A stretch of DNA of 64,000 bases, taken from positions 62,001 to 126,000 of the forward strand of contig NZ_JACXWX010000014.1 of NCBI RefSeq assembly GCF_014764505.1, written 5' to 3'. This document shows, piece by piece, positions 14,794-24,420 of the stretch. Position numbers and translations under genes: made by a program. The stretch comes from Phormidium tenue FACHB-886. Lineage in GTDB: Bacteria > Cyanobacteriota > Cyanobacteriia > Elainellales > Elainellaceae. The notes under the pieces are model-generated. The model had not been told where the DNA came from, ran no database searches, and worked only from the letters and a program-made list of their open reading frames with translations. Within the stretch, counting starts at the first letter, position 1. Every line of letters begins with the position of its first letter.

Positions 14794-15660
14794 GTGAGAA
14801 AAATCATTGTTGCGATCGTTCTTGTGCTTCTAGCCTTTATGACAGCCTTAACTTTTTCAACTCAGCGATTTGAGCCGATCGACAAACTGGTTGTATTCGG
14901 CGATAGTCTCTCGGATACAGGAACGGTGTTTCGAGCAACAGGCGGATTATACCCACCCGATCCACCCTATTTTCAAGGACGCTATTCCAACGGTCGCGTT
15001 TGGGTGGAGTATCTTGCCGATCGCCTCCAGCTCTCTAGTAGCCAAATCAATAATTTTGCCTGTGGTGGAGCAACGAGCGGCAGCAGTTCTGAAGGTCTGG
15101 TTCCTAGCTTGCTCACCCAGGTTCGGTCATTCACCCAGACCCGTTCACCGCTTAGCTCTACCGCTTTGTATGTGCTATGGGCAGGTGCCAATGATTATTT
15201 GCAAGGGGTGAAGGATGCCACAATTCCGGTGAAGAATGTAATGGATGCGATTGCCTCTCTAACAAATGCAGGGGCTAAAAGAATTCTAGTAGGAAATTTG
15301 CCCAATTTGGGACAGCTCCCTTCAACTCGAAGTGGCCCTCATTCTGCCAATCTCACCACATTAACCCAGACGCATAATCAGGGGCTGCGACGATCGCTCA
15401 AGCTGTTGGGGCAACAGCAACCTGAGCTGGAAGTGGTCATCCTCGATGCGAATCTTCTATATCAAGAGGCAATTACCAATCCAGCAAAATTTGGCTTCAC
15501 CAATATAAGTGGCGCCTGTGTGTCTGGTTCCAGCGCTTGTAGTAATCCTAACCAGTTCTTGTTTTGGGATGGCATCCACCCGACAACGACGGCACACCAG
15601 AGCTTAGGAGAGCAGGCTTTTGCAGCGATTCAAGAACACCTGCCACTAAATGCTAGATAA
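14794..15660 (+). CDS. secreted GDSL/SGNH-type lipase or esterase
   Basis: 288 residues from GTG at 14794. A basic N terminus (MRKI) and an 18-residue hydrophobic core (IIVAIVLVLLAFMTALTF) make a signal peptide or anchor. SGNH blocks: block I VVFGDSLSDTG (nucleophile Ser), a Gly region NFACGGATSG, block III LWAGANDY (Asn), and block V FWDGIHPTTTAH (Asp and His). It is of the plant/bacterial GDSL type with the DSLSDTG signature, acting outside the cytoplasmic membrane on an ester substrate. The start codon is 30 bases after an intrinsic terminator, suggesting leader control. An overlapping plus-strand frame at 14870-15211 is not coding. Confidence 0.9.
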   Translation: MRKIIVAIVLVLLAFMTALTFSTQRFEPIDKLVVFGDSLSDTGTVFRATGGLYPPDPPYFQGRYSNGRVWVEYLADRLQLSSSQINNFACGGATSGSSSEGLVPSLLTQVRSFTQTRSPLSSTALYVLWAGANDYLQGVKDATIPVKNVMDAIASLTNAGAKRILVGNLPNLGQLPSTRSGPHSANLTTLTQTHNQGLRRSLKLLGQQQPELEVVILDANLLYQEAITNPAKFGFTNISGACVSGSSACSNPNQFLFWDGIHPTTTAHQSLGEQAFAAIQEHLPLNAR

Positions 15661-15710
15661 ATGCTAGATCGCTGAATTGAAGTCTATGGCAACCGCTACA
15701 GGATGAATTT

Positions 15711-15788
15711 ACAGCACTTTGCGCTGAAACAAAACTCAATTACTTTTTGCACCCCTCGGTTTGCAGGGGTTTCAAAGAAGTAATTGAG
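15711..15788 (+). repeat. 39-bp repeat, copy 2, merged with a nested hairpin
   Basis: 15711-15749 matches 4652-4690. It runs into a hairpin with outer arms CTCAATTACTT (15735-15745) / AAGTAATTGAG (15778-15788) and inner arms ACCCCT (15751-15756) / AGGGGT (15765-15770). It lies 50 bases after the GDSL stop, so it can also serve as terminator. Confidence 0.7.
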
Positions 15789-15797
15789 AGCCTATTT

Positions 15798-15929
15798 ATG
15801 AAAAGGGGGCTGCGGGAATCAGTACCTCCAACGCATAAAAAGCAGCTTTCCAGACCTCCTCGCTTCAAACCTCCCCGCTTCAGATCGCCCCGCTTCAAAC
15901 CTCCTCCAAGCGAAATGGCAGCAGCTTAA
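15798..15929 (+). CDS. 43-residue Pro/Arg-rich small ORF built on a 15-bp repeat
   Basis: Starts MKRGLRESVPP and contains PPRFK / PPRFR / SPRFK / PPP, encoded by four tandem 15-bp units (15854 to about 15910). It is followed 142 bases later by the large kinase gene. Highly basic and disordered; no family recognised and no good ribosome-binding site. It could be a repeat expansion that happens to be open. Confidence 0.22.
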   Translation: MKRGLRESVPPTHKKQLSRPPRFKPPRFRSPRFKPPPSEMAAA

Positions 15930-16071
15930 AAGACTAACCTCCGAGCTGGCGATAGCATAAAAGGGTGCTGATTATGCTGTTGCCTGCCATCGTTCATCGA
16001 TTAGTTCAGCGACGGCTGATTCGGTTGCAAACGGCAGCGGCAGTATTCCAGCTTCAGAAGGAGGCTAGACA

Positions 16072-19000
16072 ATGTTGGAAGCAAGACAAACATTATTGTC
16101 TCGCTATAGTGTGGCTGTGCTGGCAAGCTTACTGGCATTACTCGTGCGGTTCTTGCTCGTGCCCGTGCTTGGCGATGAAGCACCCCTGCTGGTCTTCATC
16201 ATGCCTGTGATGTTTAGTGCTTGGTATGGAGGACTGGGTCCCGGTCTGCTGGCAATGGGCTTAAGTGTCCTGGTTGGCACTTATTTCTTCGTTTTGCCGA
16301 ACTTTAGCCTCAGTGTTCTTGAGTGGGCAAATAGTGTTCGGATTCTCATCTTCATCATTGAAGGAATACTGATTAGTTGGTTAAATGAGGCACTGATAAA
16401 GTCCAGGCAGCGGGCCGAGAAAACCACACTAGCGCTGCAGGAGAGCGAAGAGCAGTATCGTCTGCTGGTAGAAGGCATAAAAGATTATGCCATCTTCATG
16501 CTTGACCCCAACGGCAGAATTGCAAGCTGGAATGCAGGAGCAGAGCGGCTAAACGGCTATGCTGCCCCAGAAGTGTTGGGGAGACACTTTTCGATATTAT
16601 TTCCACCCAGGGAAATCGAGCGGCATCAGCTAGTGCAGGAGCTACAGATCGCGGCCGCCGAAGGCCGCTACGAAGAGCAGGGCTGGCGACAGCGAAAGGA
16701 TGGATCGCTGTTTTGGGCAGATGCCGTAGTGACTGCTTTGCAGGACGATCGCGGCAATCTGCGAGGCTTTGTCAAAGTCACGCGAGATATTACCGATCGC
16801 AAAGCAGCAGCAGAGGTATTACAACAGAGCGAAGCTAATGCCAAAGCGAGAGCCGAAGAGCTAGAGATTTTTATGGAAACAGTACCAGTTGCCGTTTGGA
16901 TCGCTCACGACCCAGAGTGCCACAATATGACGGCAAACCGCGCGGCTCACAAGATGGTGGGATTGGCATCAGATTCTGTTGCAGCTGTGGCTCCTGATTT
17001 TGAAAATTACCCATTTGCGTTTAAGAATCAGCGAAGAGGTCAAGATATTTCCGTCGATGAACTCCCAATGCAGCAAGCCGCCAAAACGGGTCAAAGCGTT
17101 GAGGCGGATTTTGAAATGGTGTTTGAAACCGGAGAAGTTCGCTTTATCGATGGTCGAGCCGTGCCGCTGCGAGATGCATCTGGAAATGCACGAGGCGTAA
17201 TTGGCGCATTTTGGGATGTCACTGAGCAAAAGCAAGCCGAAGAGAGGCTCCGCCAGAGTGAAGAACGCTTTCGACACGCTATTTTAGACGCACCGCTGCC
17301 CATCATGCTGCACACCGAGGATGGAGAGGTCGTGCAGGTTAATCAGTCTTGGACAGAGATTACAGGATACCGCCTTGAGGACATTCCCACGCTTGAAGCT
17401 TGGACTGAAAAAGCTTATGGCGATCGCAAAGAAGAAGTGCGAGCCGCAATTCTGACTCAATATCCCCTCAATCAGCGAACGTCGATGGGAGAATGGACCA
17501 TTACAACCCGCACAGGGGAAATCCGCATTTGGGATTTTTATGCTGCCCCGCTGCAGATGTTAATAGAGAGCAGAAAGCTGGTGATTGTCACAGCGATCGA
17601 CGTCACCAATCGTAAACAATCTGAGGGTGAAATTCTTAGCTTGAACCGGGAACTCCAGCGCCAGTTGGCAGACTCTCAAACCCTATTAGAAGTGCTCCCA
17701 ATTGGCGTTGGGATTGCGGAAGACCCTCAATGCCGGAAAATTCGGGTCAACTCAGCTTTTGCTGAAATGCTAGCCATCAATTCCAACGCAAATGCCTCTT
17801 TAACTGCGCCAGAAGGCGATCGCCCCACAAATTTTAAGGTTTATCAGAACGACCAAGAACTACTTCCAGAAGATTTGCCCTTGCAGCGTGCAGCGGCTGA
17901 TGGCATTGAAGTTCGAGATTTTGAAGTTGATGTGGTTTGGAATGACGGCACCACCCTCACCCTGTTGGAGTATGCTGCCCCGCTCTTTGACGAACGCGGG
18001 CAAACCAGGGGCAGTATCGGTGCATTTTTAGATATCACGGCACGCAAGCAAGCCGAAGAAACATTACAAAAAACATTGAAAGACCTGTCTGATGTCAAGT
18101 TTGCCCTTGACCAAGCTGCGATTCTGGCAATCACTGATGCTCAAGGCAAGATTACTGAAGTCAACGACAAATTCTGCGAGATTTCCCAATTCTCCCGAGA
18201 AGAACTGATCGGGCAAAATCACCGCATCATTAACTCTGGCTACCATCCCAAAGACTTCTTTCGTAATCTTTGGGCAACGATCGCCCAAGGCGAAGTCTGG
18301 CATGGCGAGCTGAGAAACCGCACTAAGGATGGCAGCTACTATTGGGTAGATACAACGATCGTTCCCTTCCTCGACAAGTCTGGACAGCCCTTTCAATATC
18401 TCGCTGTACGGTTTGATATCACAGCCCGTAAGCAGGCAGAGGAAGCTTTAGCCGAGGAGAAAGCGACCACTGATTTGGAACGCAGACGCTTGCGGGCAGT
18501 TCTCGATATTCTGCCCGTCGGGGTGTTTATCACAGATGCCAATGGCCGGTTGATTGATATCAATCCAGCGGCGCACGCAGTTTGGGGTGGGGAAGCTCTA
18601 CTGCTAAGAACAATAGCAGATTATGGAGAACACAAAGGCTGGTGGTCTGGAACAAATTACCGTCTCTCCAGTGATGAATGGACAGCAGCCCGGACGCTCA
18701 AGCAGGGGCGAGCATTGTTCAACGAAGAGATCGATATTGAAACTTTTGACGGACAGCGAAAAACCATTTTGAATTCAGCCGTTCCGATTCGGAATGAAAC
18801 AGGCGCAATCGCCAACACAGTCGTGGTAAACATCGATATTACCCGACGCAAACAGGCGGAAGAATCGCTCCGTCGCACAGCTCAACGATTAGAGACGCTG
18901 CAGCAGATCGATCGCGCCATCTTACAGGCAACTTCCCCCGAAGCCATTGCCCACTCTGCTCTGCTACGGCTGAACCAAGTCATTACCTACCAGCAGGCAG

Positions 19001-20133
19001 GAGTTGTCTTGTTTAACTTCGAGTCTCACGAAGCTCAAGTGCTAGCAGGACAGGTCGATTCTACAGCGGCAGGGGCTGTCATCCCGATCGCCTCATTCTC
19101 GTCATTAGAAGGCTTGCGCTATCGGGAGGCAGTCCGCTACATCGAGGATTTGGGTACTATGCTCCAGCGTCCTCCCATGTTGGAGTATCAGTTTAGGCAA
19201 GGAACACGCAGCGTCCTGATTGTGGCTCTGCTAGCGGAGGGAAATTTGATCGGAGACCTGTATCTGTTTGCAAATGAGCCTGCCGCCTTTAATACAGAGA
19301 ACCGGGCAATCGCTCAAGAAATTGCTAACCCGCTTGCCGTTGCCATTCAGCAAGCCAGTCTCCGAGAGCAGTTGCAACGCTATACCACTGAACTCGAACA
19401 ACGTGTGGAAGCACGAACGGCTGAACTTCAGGAAGCCAATGAAGCCTTGCAGGCATTTACCTACTCGGTTTCGCATGACCTGCGCGCGCCCCTCCGTTCA
19501 ATTGAGGGATTGGGAATGATTCTGCTAGAGGACTATAGCGATCGACTCGACGAAGATGGACAAGACTATATTCAGCGGGTCATTCAAGCGTCCCAAGAAA
19601 TGGATGTGTTGATTCTGGATCTGCTAGATTACAGCCGCCTCAGCCGTACAGATATTCAGCTACAGGCACTCAACCTTAATGCCGTGGTTGCAGAAGTATT
19701 GACCCATCTGCAAGATGACATTGATACCAAACAAGCTCAAGTCACGGTTGAGCCATCCCTACCCAATGTCATGGGGAACTATACCATCCTCAGCCAGGTT
19801 CTCACCAATCTGTTCACCAATGCACTGAAGTTTACCCAGCGAGATCGTCAGCCTCAAGTTCGCCTGTGGGCAGAAGAACGACTTGATAAAACGGGAGCGT
19901 GGGTGCGCTTATGGGTGGAAGATAGTGGCATCGGCATTGAACCCAGATTTCAAGAGCAGATTTTTCAGGTGTTCGAGCGATTGCATAGTGCTGAAATTTA
20001 CCCCGGTACAGGAATTGGGCTGGGGATCGTTCGGAAAGGAATAGAGCGCATGGGCGGACGGGCTGGCGTTGACTCACAAGTGGGTCACGGTAGCCGTTTT
20101 TGGGTCGAGTTACGCAAGCCACCTGCAGCATAA
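16072..20133 (+). CDS. membrane-bound multi-PAS/GAF sensor histidine kinase
   Basis: 1353 residues with AAGGAGG well placed before the ATG. The N terminus (about 10-110) is a four-helix membrane domain of the DUF4118/KdpD type (MPVMFSAWYGGLGPGLLA). Six PAS/PAC units follow (about 125-245, 260-390, 395-525, 540-665, 670-800, 805-930), several closing with the characteristic D[IV]T.RK. Then come a GAF domain (about 945-1095), a coiled linker, and a phytochrome-type HisKA with His1135 in YSVSHDLRAPLRSIEG. The HATPase_c domain has EDSGIGIEP and GTGIGLGIVRKG. No receiver of its own; the next two genes supply receivers, so a phosphorelay is likely. The ligands of the PAS domains cannot be read. A short frame overlapping the start (15965-16210) is judged non-coding. 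Confidence 0.95.
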   Translation: MLEARQTLLSRYSVAVLASLLALLVRFLLVPVLGDEAPLLVFIMPVMFSAWYGGLGPGLLAMGLSVLVGTYFFVLPNFSLSVLEWANSVRILIFIIEGILISWLNEALIKSRQRAEKTTLALQESEEQYRLLVEGIKDYAIFMLDPNGRIASWNAGAERLNGYAAPEVLGRHFSILFPPREIERHQLVQELQIAAAEGRYEEQGWRQRKDGSLFWADAVVTALQDDRGNLRGFVKVTRDITDRKAAAEVLQQSEANAKARAEELEIFMETVPVAVWIAHDPECHNMTANRAAHKMVGLASDSVAAVAPDFENYPFAFKNQRRGQDISVDELPMQQAAKTGQSVEADFEMVFETGEVRFIDGRAVPLRDASGNARGVIGAFWDVTEQKQAEERLRQSEERFRHAILDAPLPIMLHTEDGEVVQVNQSWTEITGYRLEDIPTLEAWTEKAYGDRKEEVRAAILTQYPLNQRTSMGEWTITTRTGEIRIWDFYAAPLQMLIESRKLVIVTAIDVTNRKQSEGEILSLNRELQRQLADSQTLLEVLPIGVGIAEDPQCRKIRVNSAFAEMLAINSNANASLTAPEGDRPTNFKVYQNDQELLPEDLPLQRAAADGIEVRDFEVDVVWNDGTTLTLLEYAAPLFDERGQTRGSIGAFLDITARKQAEETLQKTLKDLSDVKFALDQAAILAITDAQGKITEVNDKFCEISQFSREELIGQNHRIINSGYHPKDFFRNLWATIAQGEVWHGELRNRTKDGSYYWVDTTIVPFLDKSGQPFQYLAVRFDITARKQAEEALAEEKATTDLERRRLRAVLDILPVGVFITDANGRLIDINPAAHAVWGGEALLLRTIADYGEHKGWWSGTNYRLSSDEWTAARTLKQGRALFNEEIDIETFDGQRKTILNSAVPIRNETGAIANTVVVNIDITRRKQAEESLRRTAQRLETLQQIDRAILQATSPEAIAHSALLRLNQVITYQQAGVVLFNFESHEAQVLAGQVDSTAAGAVIPIASFSSLEGLRYREAVRYIEDLGTMLQRPPMLEYQFRQGTRSVLIVALLAEGNLIGDLYLFANEPAAFNTENRAIAQEIANPLAVAIQQASLREQLQRYTTELEQRVEARTAELQEANEALQAFTYSVSHDLRAPLRSIEGLGMILLEDYSDRLDEDGQDYIQRVIQASQEMDVLILDLLDYSRLSRTDIQLQALNLNAVVAEVLTHLQDDIDTKQAQVTVEPSLPNVMGNYTILSQVLTNLFTNALKFTQRDRQPQVRLWAEERLDKTGAWVRLWVEDSGIGIEPRFQEQIFQVFERLHSAEIYPGTGIGLGIVRKGIERMGGRAGVDSQVGHGSRFWVELRKPPAA

Positions 20134-20272
20134 TCACTGCAAAAACAGTTCTTTTGTTCGATTTTTGTTGTTCAATAATTAAATTAACCAAAACTCTTAG
20201 CCAAACTCTCTTTTACAGCAAAGATTTCATTCTCACAAAAGAATACATAAGAATACGCAGTTTTTATAATCC

Positions 20273-21766
20273 ATGCAGATCCTTGTAGCCGATGACAATC
20301 CAAACCAACGGCTTTTTATCATTCGGGAATTAGAAAAAGAATTTTCAGGGCTAGAAGTTCAGGAAATTGTCGATGAAGGCAGCTTTGAGCAAGCATTAGC
20401 AGGCGATCGCTTTGACCTGGCAATTATCGACTATCAATTGCGCTGGACTAACGGACTAGACCTGCTACACCGTCTGAAACAGCAGTTTGCAGACTGCCCG
20501 GTGATTATGTTCACCGATACGGCCAATCAAGAGATTGCCGTTGAAGCCATGAAAGCAGGACTGGATGACTATATTTTGAAGTCTCCAAAGAATTACATCC
20601 GTTTGCGGGCGGCGGCAAGAGCGGCTGTAGAACGAGCGGCAGCAAAGCGGCGATCAGCCCTGCTAGAGGTGCGTTTTCAGTCGTTGCTGGAGCAACTTAG
20701 TATTGGCGTGTTTCGGGCAACTTTCGATCGCCGCTTGCTCGAAGCGAATCGAGCCTTTCTGCAGCTATTACAAAGTAATTCCCTCACAGATACACAAATC
20801 AGCCAGTTCACGCAGCAGCTTTCAGAACCCACAGAACTCCAGCCAGGACAGAAGCGAGAGCGAGAATTGCAGCTAATTGACAGAGCGGGCAACCCTGTCT
20901 GGATTCGTTTGGCTGAGACTCTCAATTTTCCTAATGGAGAGTCCGTTATTGATGGTTTAGTGGAAGACATTACAGAACTCAAACGCTATGCCGATCGGCT
21001 GCAGACCATCCAGGAGGAAGAGCGGCAGCGGTATACCGAGCAGCTTGAGCAGGAAGTGACCCGCCGGACTCAGCAGCTAGAGGAAGCAAACCAAGACCTA
21101 GAAACGTTCGCCTATTCGGTTTCTCACGACTTACGAGAGCCTTTGCGTTCTATACGTGGATATGCTCAAATCCTCTTGGAAGACTTTGCCAGCCAATTGG
21201 AGCCAAACGGTCAAGCATATGCTGCCCGAATTCAGGATAACGCCGATCGAATGAATGAAATGGTTCAGGGTTTGTTATATTACAATCGCTTGAGCCGAAC
21301 GGACTTAACGCCACAGCCGATCGATTTAAGCAATGTAGTGAGAGATATTCTGGCTCAATTAGAAATTCAACTACAGCAAGCTCAGGTCGTAGTCGAAGAA
21401 CCTCTATTAGCCGTAGTAGGGCATTACCCAACCGTAGAGCAGGCAATTACAAATCTAGTCACGAATGCTATTAAATTCGTAGCTCCAGATAAACAGCCAT
21501 GCATTCGGATTTGGAATGAGCGACGCGACGGATTCGTTCGCCTGTGGGTGGAGGACAATGGCATTGGCATTAACCCTCAATACCATAACCAAATTTTCGA
21601 CATTTTTGAGCGGCTGCATGGCGTGGAAAACTATCCTGGCACAGGGATTGGGCTGGCGATCGTCCAGCGTAGCATGGAGCGAATGGGTGGGCGATCGGGG
21701 GTTGAATCTCAACCGGGGCAAGGAAGCCAATTTTGGATTGAGCTACCTATATTTGAAGAAGCGTAA
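20273..21766 (+). CDS. receiver-PAS-histidine kinase
   Basis: 497 residues. The receiver domain comes first (1-120), with DD at 7-8, Asp53 in LAIIDYQLRW and Lys in DDYILKSP. A PAS-like domain (about 135-240, ending DITELK) follows, then HisKA with His285 in YSVSHDLREPLRSIRGYAQ and HATPase_c (EDNGIGINP, GTGIGLAIVQRS). The kinase core is very similar to the end of the preceding 1353-residue protein, showing recent duplication of that module. It starts 139 bases after that gene and shares its receiver type (DYxLRW) with the following one. A receiver at the N terminus of a kinase suggests it is driven by an upstream kinase, probably the preceding gene. Confidence 0.93.
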   Translation: MQILVADDNPNQRLFIIRELEKEFSGLEVQEIVDEGSFEQALAGDRFDLAIIDYQLRWTNGLDLLHRLKQQFADCPVIMFTDTANQEIAVEAMKAGLDDYILKSPKNYIRLRAAARAAVERAAAKRRSALLEVRFQSLLEQLSIGVFRATFDRRLLEANRAFLQLLQSNSLTDTQISQFTQQLSEPTELQPGQKRERELQLIDRAGNPVWIRLAETLNFPNGESVIDGLVEDITELKRYADRLQTIQEEERQRYTEQLEQEVTRRTQQLEEANQDLETFAYSVSHDLREPLRSIRGYAQILLEDFASQLEPNGQAYAARIQDNADRMNEMVQGLLYYNRLSRTDLTPQPIDLSNVVRDILAQLEIQLQQAQVVVEEPLLAVVGHYPTVEQAITNLVTNAIKFVAPDKQPCIRIWNERRDGFVRLWVEDNGIGINPQYHNQIFDIFERLHGVENYPGTGIGLAIVQRSMERMGGRSGVESQPGQGSQFWIELPIFEEA

Positions 21767-21941
21767 AACTCGTCAAATTTCTAAGAAAACATAGCAATGT
21801 TTAGTTTCTACTCCGATTTATCCTGAGTATCTCTAAAATCCTTGTAAAAACTAAGATTGTTGGTAGCAGAAGAATTGAAGCAGGTGTGTTAAGCTTTCTC
21901 TGTCTATAGGCAGGTGTAATTAATCAAGATTTATTATTTTT

Positions 21942-22124
21942 TCAAAGCTCTTTGCAAGAGATAGACTGGCAACGTTCAATAGCAGCGTTTAATAGCGATG
22001 AACGTTGAAATATTTCATAGGTAATCATTGATAAATAACGCATTGATAAATGACGTAATTGCTTGAGTGCATCTGTGTTTAATCTCACATATTTTGCTTT
22101 AGCCCATGTCTCTGACGCTTCCAC
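21942..22124 (-). CDS. 60-residue ORF, weak ribbon-helix-helix resemblance
   Basis: Lies alone in the 468-base gap between two kinase genes, on the opposite strand. The product contains KYVRLNTDALKQLRHLSMRY and QRSSLLNAAIERC, a strand-helix-turn-helix spacing like MetJ/Arc-type antitoxins. The match is to shape only, without a diagnostic motif, and there is no adjacent toxin. Otherwise the gap holds only A/T-rich sequence and the AAAGGAG of the next gene. Confidence 0.25.
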   Translation of the reverse strand: MEASETWAKAKYVRLNTDALKQLRHLSMRYLSMITYEIFQRSSLLNAAIERCQSISCKEL

Positions 22125-22234
22125 CAGTTTTGACTCTCAGAGTTTTGACTCTTAGCATCGATAGCCGTAGGTGTTCATCACCTATGAAGTCCTCCCACTC
22201 ATTTATGGATCAAGGGCAGGTTTAAAGGAGTTGG

Positions 22235-24346
22235 ATGATTCACCTTTTGCTGGTCGATGACAACCCGGACGATCGCACGTTCACGGTTCGTGAACTGGAA
22301 CGCGAGTTCTCCGATCTCAGTGTCAGTCATGTAACCAATGCCGCCAGTTTTGAACAAGCTTTAACTGAAGGAAGCTTTAATTTTGTCATTACAGACTATC
22401 GCCTCCGCTGGAACGATGGGCTGACTATTCTGCGTGAAGTGCGAGATCGCTATCCCAACTGCCCAGTCATCATGTTCACCGATAGCGGCACACAAGAAAT
22501 TGCCGTCGAAGCAATGAAAGCCGGATTGGATGACTACCTGCTCAAGTCTTCTAAGCACTCTGTCCGCTTGCCCATTGCCATTCGGGCCGTACTCGATCGC
22601 AAACAGCTAGAGGCAGAACGAGATCAACTCCTTGAGCGCGAACGGGTTGCACGAGCAGAAGCAGAAGCCCAAGAGAAGCGATCTACTTTCCTGGCAGAAG
22701 CCAGCCGAATACTAGCGTCTTCGCTAAACTACCGCCAGGTGCTCACCAGTATCGCTTACATGGCAGTTCCCAAATTTGCCGACTGGTGCTTCGTAGATAT
22801 TGTCGAGAATACAGTTGTAGACTTCGAAAAACCTGTCGTTGCGGCCAGCACTTCAAACATAGAGGCATTGGTGCTGCAATTACGGAGACGCTACCCACCC
22901 TCTCCAGATGCCCTTTACGGATCCGCTAAAGTGCTGCGAACTGGAGAACCAGAGCTAGTTTCCGACATTCCTGAAACCATTCTCCTGGCAACCGCTCAGG
23001 ATGAGGAGCACTTAAGACTATTGCGCCAGCTTCAGGCTAAGTCTTACATGGTGGTGCCGATGAGCGTGGGAGAGCGCACGCTCGGCACGATCGCTTTTGC
23101 CTCTGCCAGTGCTCATCGCCAATATACCCAGGCAGACCTAAAAATGGCGTTGGAACTAGGACATCGCGCTGCGGTTGCCCTTGACCATGCTCTCCTGTAT
23201 CAGGATGCTCAGGAAGCGAATCGAATTAAGGATGAATTCTTAGCGATCGTGTCCCATGAGCTTCGCACCCCACTGAATGCGTTGCTGGGCTGGGCGCAGA
23301 TGCTCCGCAACCGTAAGATAGATGAGGAAACCACGGCAAAGGCACTAGAAACGATCGAACGCAACGCAAAGCTTCAAGGTAAGCTGATCGACGATATCCT
23401 GGATATTTCTCGCATTGTTCAAAATCGAATTCATCTTAGTAAGATTGCTGTTCACTTAGTTCCGGTTATAAATGAAGTCTTAGAAGATGTTCATCCGCTA
23501 GCAGAAGCAAGAGCCATTGAAATTGAAGCGCTCCTCGATCCAGCCGTTCGGCAGGTGACTGGCGATCCAGAAAGATTGCAACAGATCGTTTGGAATCTGC
23601 TTTCCAACGCGATCAAGTTCACTGCGCAGGGTGGACGTGTTGAGGTGAAGCTGTCTCAAGTTGGCAACCATGCTCAAATTACCATCAGCGATAACGGGCA
23701 GGGAATTTCTGCTGAGTTTCTCCCTTACATCTTCGATCGTTTCCGCCAAGGAGGTTATACAACCACTCGAAAGCACGGAGGATTGGGATTAGGATTGGCG
23801 ATCGTCCGGCATTTAGTCGAGATGCATGATGGCATGGTGTATGCGACCAGTGCGGGGGAAGGATTGGGGGCAACTTTTACGGTACAGTTGCCGATTCGAG
23901 AACCACAATTACTTGCACAACCTGAGCCAGAAGAGCCAGCCATCACAACTGATCTTCCCCCGCTGAAGGATCTGCGAGTTCTCGTTGTTGATGATGATCC
24001 AGATACTCTAGACCTCACTGCTTTTGTTCTAGACCAGTGCCAAGCAGATGTCAGAACGGCAAACTCGGTGGATGCCGCGTTGGCTGTACTGCCTCAGTTC
24101 AAACCCAATGTTTTAATCAGTGATATTGGGATGCCTGAGAAGGATGGGTACTTTCTCATTCAGCAGGTTTGGCAACTCGAAACCGACCTAAACACGCCAA
24201 TTCTGGCAATTGCCCTCACAGCCTTTGCGAAAGAGGAAGATCGGCAACGGGCGATCGCAGCCGGGTTTCAACGCCACCTCACTAAACCCATCAACCCATA
24301 CGAACTCGTTGCTATAATCGCTAATCTCGTAAATCACAGTACATGA
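22235..24346 (+). CDS. hybrid sensor kinase: receiver-GAF-kinase-receiver
   Basis: 703 residues, preceded by AAAGGAG four bases before the ATG. Receiver 1 (1-120) has DD at 7-8 and Asp54 in FVITDYRLRW. GAF (about 150-325) follows. HisKA has His341 in IVSHELRTPLNALLGWAQML. HATPase_c has SDNGQGI and GGLGLGLAIVRH. Receiver 2 (about 580-700) has VLVVDDDPDT, Asp630 in LISDIGMPEKDG and Lys in HLTKP. Two receivers flanking one kinase make it a natural middle or end step of a relay from the two upstream proteins. No output domain is present in the three genes, so the final target is elsewhere. Confidence 0.95.
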   Translation: MIHLLLVDDNPDDRTFTVRELEREFSDLSVSHVTNAASFEQALTEGSFNFVITDYRLRWNDGLTILREVRDRYPNCPVIMFTDSGTQEIAVEAMKAGLDDYLLKSSKHSVRLPIAIRAVLDRKQLEAERDQLLERERVARAEAEAQEKRSTFLAEASRILASSLNYRQVLTSIAYMAVPKFADWCFVDIVENTVVDFEKPVVAASTSNIEALVLQLRRRYPPSPDALYGSAKVLRTGEPELVSDIPETILLATAQDEEHLRLLRQLQAKSYMVVPMSVGERTLGTIAFASASAHRQYTQADLKMALELGHRAAVALDHALLYQDAQEANRIKDEFLAIVSHELRTPLNALLGWAQMLRNRKIDEETTAKALETIERNAKLQGKLIDDILDISRIVQNRIHLSKIAVHLVPVINEVLEDVHPLAEARAIEIEALLDPAVRQVTGDPERLQQIVWNLLSNAIKFTAQGGRVEVKLSQVGNHAQITISDNGQGISAEFLPYIFDRFRQGGYTTTRKHGGLGLGLAIVRHLVEMHDGMVYATSAGEGLGATFTVQLPIREPQLLAQPEPEEPAITTDLPPLKDLRVLVVDDDPDTLDLTAFVLDQCQADVRTANSVDAALAVLPQFKPNVLISDIGMPEKDGYFLIQQVWQLETDLNTPILAIALTAFAKEEDRQRAIAAGFQRHLTKPINPYELVAIIANLVNHST

Positions 24347-24420
24347 ATCAACCTTATTGCTTCAGAAACCTGCAGCGAGAGAAGCTGTGGCTAATGCTCA
24401 AGAGCTTGAGTTTCGGGCAG

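Noticed and set aside
15965-16210. 81-codon frame overlapping the start of the 1353-residue kinase
   Set aside because: The kinase ATG at 16072 has a perfect AAGGAGG; the overlapping frame has none and continues into kinase coding sequence.
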